Of a stretch of DNA of 12,227 nt, positions 1 to 6,691 are shown piece after piece. The notes beneath the pieces were generated by a model that saw nothing but the letters and a program-made list of their open reading frames with translations, was not told where the DNA came from and made no database searches. A program made the position numbers and the translations under genes. Within the stretch, counting starts at the first letter, position 1, and each line of letters opens with the position of its first letter. The stretch comes from Opitutia bacterium UBA977. GTDB taxonomy: Bacteria > Verrucomicrobiota > Verrucomicrobiia > Opitutales > Coraliomargaritaceae. The stretch is taken from the NCBI GenBank assembly GCA_002292345.1, contig DBBT01000115.1:1-12227 (forward strand), written 5' to 3'.

Positions 1-369
1 GCCAAGGAATGGAAGGGTCCGACTTCGGATAAGGCGCAGGCTTCAGGTAAGGTAGAGGCGGTGTCGGCCGAGGAGCCTAGCACCAACGCAGAGCCGCAGG
101 TTGCAATGTTCAAGCGTATCGATGCGAATGCTGATGGGCAGCTTAGCCCAGCGGAGTATGTGGCGTTCTTTAATACTCATTTTTCCACGGCTGATGTGAA
201 TGCCGATGGCGTGTTGGGCAAAGATGAGTTTTCAGCCGCAGCCTTCGCGTATGCGGATTTGGATCATGACAATCAACTCACTGCAGCGGAGTATGAGGAT
301 TTTTATCGTAAGCAGTTTCAGCGCCGAGATGCGAATGGCGATGAAGTGCTCACGCTGGATGAGATGTAG
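1..369 (+). CDS. EF-hand protein, C-terminal part (5' end outside window)
   Basis: The reading frame is open from base 1 to the TAG at 367-369, so this is probably the C-terminal 122 residues of a longer protein; a GTG at 61 is possible but has no ribosome-binding site or signal peptide. An Ala/Ser/Lys/Glu-rich linker (roughly 1-105) leads into four EF-hand calcium loops of the D-x-[DN]-x-D-x-x-[ILV]-x-x-x-E type, starting at bases 121, 193, 256 and 328. Loops 3 and 4 carry Asn and Glu instead of Gly at loop position 6. The protein ends directly after the last loop. What lies upstream cannot be seen; in this group such modules are often appended to secreted enzymes, including sulfatases, but that is only a guess here. 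Function: calcium binding, probably outside the cytoplasm. The next gene begins 48 bases downstream and carries the same four-loop module. Confidence 0.8.
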   Translation, partial: AKEWKGPTSDKAQASGKVEAVSAEEPSTNAEPQVAMFKRIDANADGQLSPAEYVAFFNTHFSTADVNADGVLGKDEFSAAAFAYADLDHDNQLTAAEYEDFYRKQFQRRDANGDEVLTLDEM

Positions 370-417
370 TTCGAGGGAACTGCAGCCAACGAATTTAAAA
401 TTATTGAGTCATTCACA

Positions 418-1944
418 ATGACAACGAAACACTTGAAAGTAACTTTCGTGGCGTTGGCCTTATCTGTTGGCACCGCTTGGGGAAGTGCGCATCTCGTACG
501 CTTACATGGTAGCATGGATGTGAATCAAGACGGGATCGTCTCCGCAGCGGAATTTATGAATCTGTGGGAGAAGAGTTTTGATCGTCAGGATAAGAATAAG
601 GATGACCGGTTGTCTGTAGATGAGTGTGGTGGATCTGTGATGGTTGCGGATAAAAATAAAGATGGCGAGATTACGCTGGCGGAGGATCAAGCCATGCGAC
701 AGGGGCATTTTGAAAATATGGATAAGGATCGAAACCAAAGCCTCACGCTGGATGAAATCTTAGGCTCTGCGAGCGGCAGTAGCCAAAGGAGCTCAAGCGG
801 CGCCGTTAATTTTGCGGCCCAGCGTGCGACGGTCGTCGCATTGTCGGATCTAACCGCGGCGCCAGCCATGCATCGGGCCGAAGGCTTTGATTCGACTGAT
901 AATTTAATGGCGATTTATTACCAGGCGCTCGATTGGCAGGGCAAGCCGACTAAGGTGTTTGCGTGGTTAGGTATGCCAGACGAATATACCGAGGATGTGC
1001 CGGCCGTAGTGCTTGTACATGGCGGCGGTGGCAGTGCCTTTAAGAATTGGGTGCAGGAGTGGAACGCGCGCGGCTATGCGGCGATCAGTATCGCGGTGGA
1101 AGGGCAGACCGACAACAGAGTCGGCAAGGCTTGGCAGTCGCACGAGTGGGCAGGTCCTAAGCGCAATGGTATTTATCATGATTCCGCTGAGTCATTGCAG
1201 AACCAGTGGATGTATCACGCCGTGGCCGATACGATTCTGGCGAATTCGTTGATCCGTTCGATTGATGGCGTGGATGCGTCTCGAGTCGGCATCATGGGGA
1301 TTTCCTGGGGCGGGGTGATCACCAGCACGGTGATCGGCATCGATGATCGTTTCGCCTTTGCGATTCCCACCTATGGTTGTGGCGGATTGGCTACGGCTGA
1401 AAATCAGTATGGCAAGTCGCTGGGTAATAATGAAACTTATAAGCAGGTCTGGGATCCGTTATTGCGAATGCAGCGTGCGCAAATGCCGACACTGTGGTTC
1501 TCGTGGCCGGAAGATAGCCATTTTCCAATGGACTGTTTGGCTACTAATTATGGCAAGATCGCAGGACAGTACATGGTGTCGCTGGTGCCGAAGATGGGGC
1601 ATGGTCATGGGCCTCCATGGAATCGTCCTGAGAGTTATGCATTTGCCGACTCGGTAGTGAACGGCGCGGGGCCTTGGTGTGTGCAGACCGCCGCATCGAT
1701 GCAGTCGAATCATGCGCAAGTTTCTTTTCTTGCCAGCAAGACCTTGGATGGTGCGGTTTTGGTGTCCACCACGGATCATGGTGTGAGTAGCGAGCGTGAG
1801 TGGCTGGAGTCGCCCGCGCAGTTGTTGAATGACGGCTCAGTGTGGACGGCGTCGGCAGACCTGCCAGCTGCAACGACCGCGTGGTTTATCAATGTCAACA
1901 GCGGCGAGCTGATCGCGAGTTCAGATTATCAACAAATAAAATAA
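418..1944 (+). CDS. Exported EF-hand / alpha-beta hydrolase (probable acyl esterase)
   Basis: 508 residues. A signal peptide covers about 1-22 (Lys-rich start, hydrophobic VALALSVGTAWG), which supports the ATG at 418; no Shine-Dalgarno is visible. Four EF-hand loops follow: D34-E45, D58-E69, D78-E89 and D102-E113. A Ser/Gly-rich linker (about 117-130) leads to an alpha/beta-hydrolase domain (about 140-415). It has an oxyanion-type HGGGG at 201-205 and the nucleophile elbow GISWGG with Ser296. The probable acid is Asp366 (in SWPEDSHF), and the probable base is His395 or His397 (in GHGHG). A C-terminal beta-rich tail of about 80 residues resembles the tail behind the first esterase domain of the protein at 9172-11910. 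The fold fits dienelactone-hydrolase/acetylxylan-esterase-like enzymes, so O-deacetylation of a polysaccharide is the likely role. A peptidase or other esterase function is possible. The calcium loops may stabilise or anchor the enzyme outside the cell. Confidence 0.85.
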   Translation: MTTKHLKVTFVALALSVGTAWGSAHLVRLHGSMDVNQDGIVSAAEFMNLWEKSFDRQDKNKDDRLSVDECGGSVMVADKNKDGEITLAEDQAMRQGHFENMDKDRNQSLTLDEILGSASGSSQRSSSGAVNFAAQRATVVALSDLTAAPAMHRAEGFDSTDNLMAIYYQALDWQGKPTKVFAWLGMPDEYTEDVPAVVLVHGGGGSAFKNWVQEWNARGYAAISIAVEGQTDNRVGKAWQSHEWAGPKRNGIYHDSAESLQNQWMYHAVADTILANSLIRSIDGVDASRVGIMGISWGGVITSTVIGIDDRFAFAIPTYGCGGLATAENQYGKSLGNNETYKQVWDPLLRMQRAQMPTLWFSWPEDSHFPMDCLATNYGKIAGQYMVSLVPKMGHGHGPPWNRPESYAFADSVVNGAGPWCVQTAASMQSNHAQVSFLASKTLDGAVLVSTTDHGVSSEREWLESPAQLLNDGSVWTASADLPAATTAWFINVNSGELIASSDYQQIK

Positions 1945-1991
1945 TCAACCCACTTACCCTATGAAGGAAATATCAATATTCATCCGTGTAT

Positions 1992-2058
1992 CAGTCAATC
2001 GCTCGCAGGTAGCCTGGATGAAGCGAGAGCAGGTTGATGTTGAGCGGTAGGCTGACTG
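1992..2058. repeat. Interleaved inverted repeats, possible RNA structure
   Basis: CAGTC at 1992-1996 can pair with GACTG at 2054-2058, and AGCCT at 2011-2015 with AGGCT at 2049-2053, making a two-part stem with an unpaired stretch on the left arm. Inside it, CTCGC at 2002-2006 can pair with GCGAG at 2023-2027, which would compete with part of the fold. It lies about 50 bases behind the esterase stop codon and has no following T-run, so it could be a 3' end structure or a chance arrangement. Confidence 0.25.
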
Positions 2059-2125
2059 GATCGCAATCAGTTGCTGTATGTTCACCACGCAAAGTGCTCC
2101 GAATCGGGTGTCTATTTACGTTATT

Positions 2126-2135
2126 TGAGCGCTCA
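2126..2135. promoter_or_regulatory. 10-bp perfect palindrome, LacI-like operator core
   Basis: TGAGCGCTCA is its own reverse complement. It equals the centre of the idealised symmetric lac operator and has the central CG typical of LacI-family operators. It lies about 150 bases ahead of the symporter start in the only long gap. The flanks do not extend the symmetry, and no LacI-type gene is in the window, so the regulator is inferred. Confidence 0.35.
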
Positions 2136-2160
2136 CTAATGTCGTCTTGACTCGCTATAG

Positions 2161-2172
2161 GTTAATATTAAC
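2161..2172. promoter_or_regulatory. 12-bp perfect palindrome GTTAATATTAAC
   Basis: The 12 bases are exactly self-complementary. The centre is 36 bp downstream of the centre of the TGAGCGCTCA palindrome and about 120 bp upstream of the symporter start. The position and symmetry suit an operator for a dimeric regulator. AT-rich palindromes of this length can arise by chance, so this is a candidate only. Confidence 0.3.
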
Positions 2173-2275
2173 TCTCGCCAATTATCTCACCTGTATTCGC
2201 TGTATTTTATGCTTAGCCACGCGCTAGTCTTTATAGGTATGGCAACCGGCTACATTTCTCATTTAAATCCTCATC

Positions 2276-2281
2276 TATAAT
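2276..2281 (+). promoter_or_regulatory. Candidate -10 box directly before the symporter start
   Basis: A perfect TATAAT ends 5 bases before the ATG at 2287. With normal spacing, transcription would begin at about the A of that ATG, giving a leaderless message; this fits the lack of any Shine-Dalgarno sequence before the gene. No good -35 element is seen 16-18 bases upstream (the sequence there is CATTTC-like), which weakens the call. Confidence 0.3.
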
Positions 2282-2286
2282 TGTTT

Positions 2287-4179
2287 ATGCATTCACTTGA
2301 ATCCCTTGATTACCTAGTAATTGCCGTAATTATGCTCTCGCTGATCGGCGTTGGTCTTTATTTTACCAAAAAAGGGGGCGAGGATATGGATTCGTTCTTC
2401 GTCTCAGGACGCTCTTTACCGTGGTATATTGGGGGCACCTCAATGATCGCGACGAGTTTCGCCGCCGACACGCCGCTGTGGGTGAGTGCCTTGGTGCGTA
2501 GCCACGGGGTGCACTATATTTGGCAGTTCTGGGCACCGGTGATTGGCTCCGTGCTCGCATTTGTCTATTTCGGGCGTAAGTGGCGCCGTATGGCGTTTGT
2601 GACGGATATTGAATTTATGGAAGCCCGCTATGGTGGTGCACCGGCGAAGGCGCTGCGTGGTTGGTCGGGTGCTTGGGGTGCGATTATTATTTGCCCGCTT
2701 ATTTCAGCATGGGTGATCAAGGCGATGGAGACGATTGGTCGTGAGGCCGTGGGGCTTCCGCCTGAGTCTCAGGTGATGGTGACGATCGCGGTGGTGACAG
2801 TGGCGCTTTTGATGTGTGGCCTGTCGGGTTTATTTGGGGTGGTCTATACGGATTTCATTCAGTTCATCTTGGCCACCGTGGGCACGATACTACTGGCGGT
2901 GCTTTCGGTCAAAGCCGTGGGTGGTTTAGATATGATGGTTGAGAAAGTTCGGGCCTTGCCAGATTGGGGTGGCACTGAGCTTAGCATTGCGCCAAGAATC
3001 GGCTCTGGAGATGGGGAAATGTCCGTTTGGAATGCAATCGGTTATTTTGGATTTCTGTGGATCGGCGTGGGTCTTTGTGGCGCTTATCAAGCCCAGCGCT
3101 TGCTGGCGAGTAAAGACGCGAAGAACGCGGCGTTTGCGCAATTGCTGCACACTGTCGTTTACTATGCATTGATGGCTTGGCCGTGGATCTTGGTCGGATT
3201 GTGCTCGATGATTTTGATTCCTGATTTAGGCGGCGTTGCAGATCAGAGTGCGGCATATCCGAGGATGATTGTAATGATCATGCCTATCGGCCTGAAGGGC
3301 TTACTAGTCGCGGCGCTGTTGGCTGCGTTTATTTCGACGATTAGCACGCTCTTTAATTGGGGCTCATCGTATTTGGTAAACGATATTTATCGCAGGTTTA
3401 TTAATCCCAATGCGACCGAGAAGAACTACGTGACCATCGCACGTGTTGCGACTGTGTTAATGGCGTTCGCTGGGGCAGTGATTTCGATTTGGGCTGAGAG
3501 TATGCAAGTGCTCTTAACCTTGGCATTTGTGCTTGGATCATCTGGCGTAGTTCCAGGTGTGTTACGTTGGCTCTGGTGGCGCACGACTGGTAAGGGTGAG
3601 TTATGTGCCTTGATTGTAAGTTGGGTGATGACCATCTTATTAATTATAGTCAATGCGTTCGATAATGCGTGGACAGACTCATTGTTTGGAACCGGCTTAG
3701 CGGACCCTGTCACAGGCGAAGTCTTACATCACCTGAGCAATGATCCTGACCTTGTCGGTGCTCGTATGCTGATCATGGTGCTCGCTTCGGGGATCGCTTG
3801 TATAGTGGGGTCGCTTTTGACTAAAGCGGAGGATATGGATCATTTGAAGGCGTTTGCGGCGCGGGCGCGTCCGTTTGCTTTTGGTTGGAAGCCAGTGGTC
3901 AGTCAAATGACTGTTGTGTATGTTGAAGAAGAGCCGCTCGGCCGCACCTTGTGCTCTTGGGCGATTGGCTTAGTTACATTGCTCTCAGGCTTGTTTGGTG
4001 TGGGTAAATTACTGCTCGGGCCTCGCGATTTGGGCCTGGGACTCATGGTGGTGGCTGTGGTGGGCACTATTTGGACGATTCGTCGTATTCGGCAGGACTG
4101 TGCGAACGACGTCGCACAACCTGACTTCCTGGAAGAAATTGAACAATTAGATGCGAAGCAAGAAGAGGCTCAGTCTTAA
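2287..4179 (+). CDS. Sodium:solute symporter (SSS family), probable sugar importer
   Basis: 630 residues from the ATG at 2287. An in-frame TTG six bases earlier is possible but overlaps the TATAAT box, and family members begin their first membrane helix only a few residues in. The inner-membrane protein has about 13-14 hydrophobic segments. Family marks include FFVSGRSLPW (about 37-46) after helix 1, the SFAADTPL segment (about 57-64) in the next helix, GVVYTDFIQF (about 184-193), and the helix-8-like region with STIST at 350-354 followed by NWGSSYLVND. The Ser/Thr residues there correspond to the sodium-site helix of vSGLT-type carriers. A charged cytoplasmic tail closes the protein. The expected role is Na+-coupled uptake of a monosaccharide or small oligosaccharide released by the secreted enzymes. 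Substrate cannot be read from sequence; fucose or a related sugar is inferred from the GH95 gene that starts 36 bases downstream. Confidence 0.92.
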   Translation: MHSLESLDYLVIAVIMLSLIGVGLYFTKKGGEDMDSFFVSGRSLPWYIGGTSMIATSFAADTPLWVSALVRSHGVHYIWQFWAPVIGSVLAFVYFGRKWRRMAFVTDIEFMEARYGGAPAKALRGWSGAWGAIIICPLISAWVIKAMETIGREAVGLPPESQVMVTIAVVTVALLMCGLSGLFGVVYTDFIQFILATVGTILLAVLSVKAVGGLDMMVEKVRALPDWGGTELSIAPRIGSGDGEMSVWNAIGYFGFLWIGVGLCGAYQAQRLLASKDAKNAAFAQLLHTVVYYALMAWPWILVGLCSMILIPDLGGVADQSAAYPRMIVMIMPIGLKGLLVAALLAAFISTISTLFNWGSSYLVNDIYRRFINPNATEKNYVTIARVATVLMAFAGAVISIWAESMQVLLTLAFVLGSSGVVPGVLRWLWWRTTGKGELCALIVSWVMTILLIIVNAFDNAWTDSLFGTGLADPVTGEVLHHLSNDPDLVGARMLIMVLASGIACIVGSLLTKAEDMDHLKAFAARARPFAFGWKPVVSQMTVVYVEEEPLGRTLCSWAIGLVTLLSGLFGVGKLLLGPRDLGLGLMVVAVVGTIWTIRRIRQDCANDVAQPDFLEEIEQLDAKQEEAQS

Positions 4180-4215
4180 CTATAGCGTATCGTTGACAGC
4201 GGATTTTAATACCAA

Positions 4216-6681
4216 ATGGACTTAAAGAACTATTTAAACGAGTGGCCGCAACGGCAGTCACTACTAGAAATGTCGCAGCCTGCGGGTTGGTGGCGTGATG
4301 GCTTTCCGCTTGGGAATGGTAGCTTGGGTGCGATGCCTTATGGTCGTATTTGCGCAGAGCGCATTCTAATCAACCACGAGCGCTTGTGGTATGAGGGTGT
4401 GGTTCCGCAGTTGCCGGATCTGTCTGGCTTGCTGGAAAAAAGTCGTCGATTGATCGCGCAAGGCCATTTTCTAGCCGCCAATGAACTGTACAACGACGCA
4501 TTGAAATCGACAGGCCAGGAAGGCAAATGCGCGGTCTATCATCCAGCGGCGGATCTCTGTTTGCGCAGCACCTCAGAGTGGCGCTTCAAAAATTACCGGC
4601 GCTTTCTCGATATGGCTGCAGGCGAGACCTTGACTCGCTGGGAGTGGGACGATGCGCCGCAGATACGTCGTAGTTTTGTTTCGCGTGCGGACGACTGCAT
4701 CGTGGTCGAGCAACTCGGCAGTAACTTTTCTGACCAACAGTGGGTGGTCAACTTGGAACTACATGACTTGATCGACGCGATTTACAAGGAGGGTGAACGC
4801 TTCCAACCGGCGATCGATTTTACCGCCAGTGCGGATGGTGAATGGTTGATCGGTATCGGCCGCTATACCGACCCGAATTATAAGGGCGCACAATATGGTG
4901 TCGTGGCGCGCGTGATGACTTCAGCTGGAGCCAGCGTTGAGCCGAACGAGTCGGGCGAGGGCTTGATCGTTGCCAATGCGCAACGCCTGCTGCTGATCGC
5001 TAAGGTGTTTGTTTACGAGCCGAGCGAGACTGCGGTGGACAGACTGAAAGACGAGCTGCGCTTGCTTGAGTCTGATTATGACATCTTGCTGCAGCGTCAC
5101 GAAGCCAAACACCGCTTACAGTTCGATGCCTGTCACGTTGAATTTTTGGATTGTGCGGATAACCATACGACCAACGAAATTCTGTTGGAGAAATCCTACA
5201 ACGGTACCATGCCGGTGGCGATGCTGCAAAAGATGACGGCCTACGGACGCTATCTTTTGGTGGGCAGTTCCAATCATAGCTCAGTGCCGTCTAACTTGCA
5301 GGGCATTTGGAATGGTGATTATGCTCCGCCTTGGGATTGCTTCTTCATGATCAACGAGAACTTGGAGATGAATTATTGGCAGGCCTTGCCTGGTGGCATG
5401 AGCGAGAAAGTGCTCGGCGTGTTTAATTTCTATGAGTCACACTTGGCGGAATACCGTGAAAATGCACTCAAGCTATTCGGCTGCCGCGGTATATTTATTC
5501 CGGCTTTAACCTCGCCTGAGACCGGACTTTCGACCCACGGCGGCTCATGGATCGTAAACTGGATTTCAGGGGCCGGTTGGCTCTGTCAGCTTTTCTACGA
5601 TTATTACCTCTTTACCAACGACAAGATTTTCCTGCGGGATCATCTATTACCGTTTATGCGTGAAGTGGCGCTTTTTTACGAAGATTATTTCTGCTACGAT
5701 GCCGCCGGCAAGGTGGTGATCGCTCCCTCGACTTCACCGGAAAATTGGCCGAAAGAGTTCTGTCAGATCGATTCGCCTAGTTCTGGAAATCCACGTCTGA
5801 CGGTGAACGCGACGATGGATGTCGCTGTGGCTCGCGAGTTGTTAGGCAATTTACTTCGCAGTTCACGAGAATTTGATTTATACGGTGAATGCTACGAGCA
5901 GTGGGAGTGTATGCTCGAGGGCCTACCTGCGTATGAGGTGAATGAAGATGGGGCGATTCGCGAATGGCTTGATCCTCGTTTCTCGGATAATTACGAACAC
6001 CGCCACTTGTCGCATATTTATCCAGTTTTTCCAGGCTTTGAAGTCACCTCAGAAGCGGAGCCGATGTTGTTCCAAGCTTTTCAAAATGCGGTCGATAAAC
6101 GAGGCACAGTTGGGTTGAAGGATCAGACTGGCTGGTCGCTGACTCACATGGCAAATATTCGTGCGCGGATGGGGGATGGTGCGCATGCCTATGAGTGCCT
6201 TGAAACACTGATGCAAACTTGTGTGGGCAAAAACTTTTTCACTTATCACAATGACTATCGCGATTCCGGCGTGACGATGGGTTGGTCGTTCGGCTATTCG
6301 ACGCCTTTCCAAATCGATGCGAACATGGGCTTAACCGCCGCCGTTTATGAAATGCTGGTGCAGTCTCGCCCCGGCGTGATCAAGCTGCTGCCGGCCGTGC
6401 CAGCGCAGCTGAGTTCGGGCAAGATTTCCGGGATACGCACCCGCGCCAGTGTCAAGGTCGATATGGAGTGGCGACTGGAGCCCTTTGAAGTGAAGGTAAA
6501 CTTTGTTTCTGCGCGGGATCAGACGATTCGGGTGAAGCTGCCAAAGCAGCCTGTAATCACAGATATGGGCGACGGTCAGTCATTGCCGTCGAAGTGGTTT
6601 ACGGTCGAACTCAGTTTGAAAGCCGAGCAACCCACGGAATATAAATGGTCATTAAAAAGTGATCAGCTGATTGCACATTAA
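4216..6681 (+). CDS. Family GH95 glycosidase (alpha-L-fucosidase or alpha-L-galactosidase)
   Basis: 821 residues, about the normal length for a single-module GH95 enzyme. The N-terminal beta domain opens with the family signature PLGNGSLGAM (31-40) and INHERLW (52-58). The (alpha/alpha)6 barrel contains SNLQGIWN (359-366), NENLEMNYW (380-388), STSPEN (505-510) and HRHLSHIY (595-602), then QIDANMG (699-705). By comparison with the Bifidobacterium bifidum AfcA enzyme, Glu509 should be the general acid, and Asn380/Asn382 with Asp701 the base system; all are present, so it should be active. It hydrolyses terminal alpha-L-fucosyl (or L-galactosyl) links with inversion. No signal peptide is present, so it likely acts in the cytoplasm on imported oligosaccharides. 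It lies 36 bases behind the symporter and 10 bases before the next ATG. No Shine-Dalgarno is visible. The Glu between the two catalytic Asn replaces the usual hydrophobic residue and may affect specificity. Confidence 0.93.
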   Translation: MDLKNYLNEWPQRQSLLEMSQPAGWWRDGFPLGNGSLGAMPYGRICAERILINHERLWYEGVVPQLPDLSGLLEKSRRLIAQGHFLAANELYNDALKSTGQEGKCAVYHPAADLCLRSTSEWRFKNYRRFLDMAAGETLTRWEWDDAPQIRRSFVSRADDCIVVEQLGSNFSDQQWVVNLELHDLIDAIYKEGERFQPAIDFTASADGEWLIGIGRYTDPNYKGAQYGVVARVMTSAGASVEPNESGEGLIVANAQRLLLIAKVFVYEPSETAVDRLKDELRLLESDYDILLQRHEAKHRLQFDACHVEFLDCADNHTTNEILLEKSYNGTMPVAMLQKMTAYGRYLLVGSSNHSSVPSNLQGIWNGDYAPPWDCFFMINENLEMNYWQALPGGMSEKVLGVFNFYESHLAEYRENALKLFGCRGIFIPALTSPETGLSTHGGSWIVNWISGAGWLCQLFYDYYLFTNDKIFLRDHLLPFMREVALFYEDYFCYDAAGKVVIAPSTSPENWPKEFCQIDSPSSGNPRLTVNATMDVAVARELLGNLLRSSREFDLYGECYEQWECMLEGLPAYEVNEDGAIREWLDPRFSDNYEHRHLSHIYPVFPGFEVTSEAEPMLFQAFQNAVDKRGTVGLKDQTGWSLTHMANIRARMGDGAHAYECLETLMQTCVGKNFFTYHNDYRDSGVTMGWSFGYSTPFQIDANMGLTAAVYEMLVQSRPGVIKLLPAVPAQLSSGKISGIRTRASVKVDMEWRLEPFEVKVNFVSARDQTIRVKLPKQPVITDMGDGQSLPSKWFTVELSLKAEQPTEYKWSLKSDQLIAH

Positions 6682-6683
6682 GG
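6680..6683 (+). promoter_or_regulatory. Weak ribosome-binding site for the 813-residue protein
   Basis: AAGG lies 8 bases before the ATG at 6692 and overlaps the TAA of the GH95 gene. It favours this ATG over the in-frame TTG at 6671, which would place seven polar residues before the signal peptide and overlap the GH95 reading frame. Confidence 0.35.
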
Positions 6684-6691
6684 CAATAAAT

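Larger units (their letters stand above)
1945..2286. other. Non-coding gap, likely regulatory region
   Basis: About 340 bases separate the EF-hand esterase from the symporter, the only long gap in the window. No convincing gene is present on either strand; a 29-codon frame at 1961-2050 has no support. The first half contains interleaved inverted repeats (1992-2058). The second half holds two perfect palindromes (2126-2135 and 2161-2172) and an AT-rich stretch ending in TATAAT next to the symporter start. I see no clear intrinsic terminator with a T-tract. The region most likely separates two transcription units and carries the promoter and operators for the downstream run. Confidence 0.6.

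Noticed and set aside
367..420. The TAG at 367-369 is the only stop between the first two genes, which lie in the same frame, so they could be one gene broken by a nonsense change or joined by readthrough.
   Set aside because: The second gene begins with a clear signal peptide at its own ATG, and a stop-free run of 16 codons is common by chance. An internal signal peptide after an EF-hand array would make little sense.
517..756. The calcium loops as dockerin repeats of a cellulosome-like system.
   Set aside because: There are four loops with Glu at position 12 and EF-hand-pair spacing; dockerins have two F-hand repeats with Asp at that position and a conserved linker helix. No cohesin is visible.
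1961..2050. A 29-codon reading frame starting with ATG in the gap, as a leader peptide.
   Set aside because: No ribosome-binding site, no recognisable sequence and it overlaps the inverted repeats; too short to support without conservation.
2147..2175. TTGACT as a -35 element with the AT-rich palindrome as the -10.
   Set aside because: The AT-rich hexamers lie about 8-14 bases away, too close, and the sequence at 17-base spacing (AACTCT) does not resemble a -10.
4193..4215. TTGACA followed by an AT-rich stretch just before the GH95 start, as a promoter.
   Set aside because: No -10 hexamer at 16-18 bases; that position falls on the start codon itself. The gap is only 36 bases within a co-directional run.
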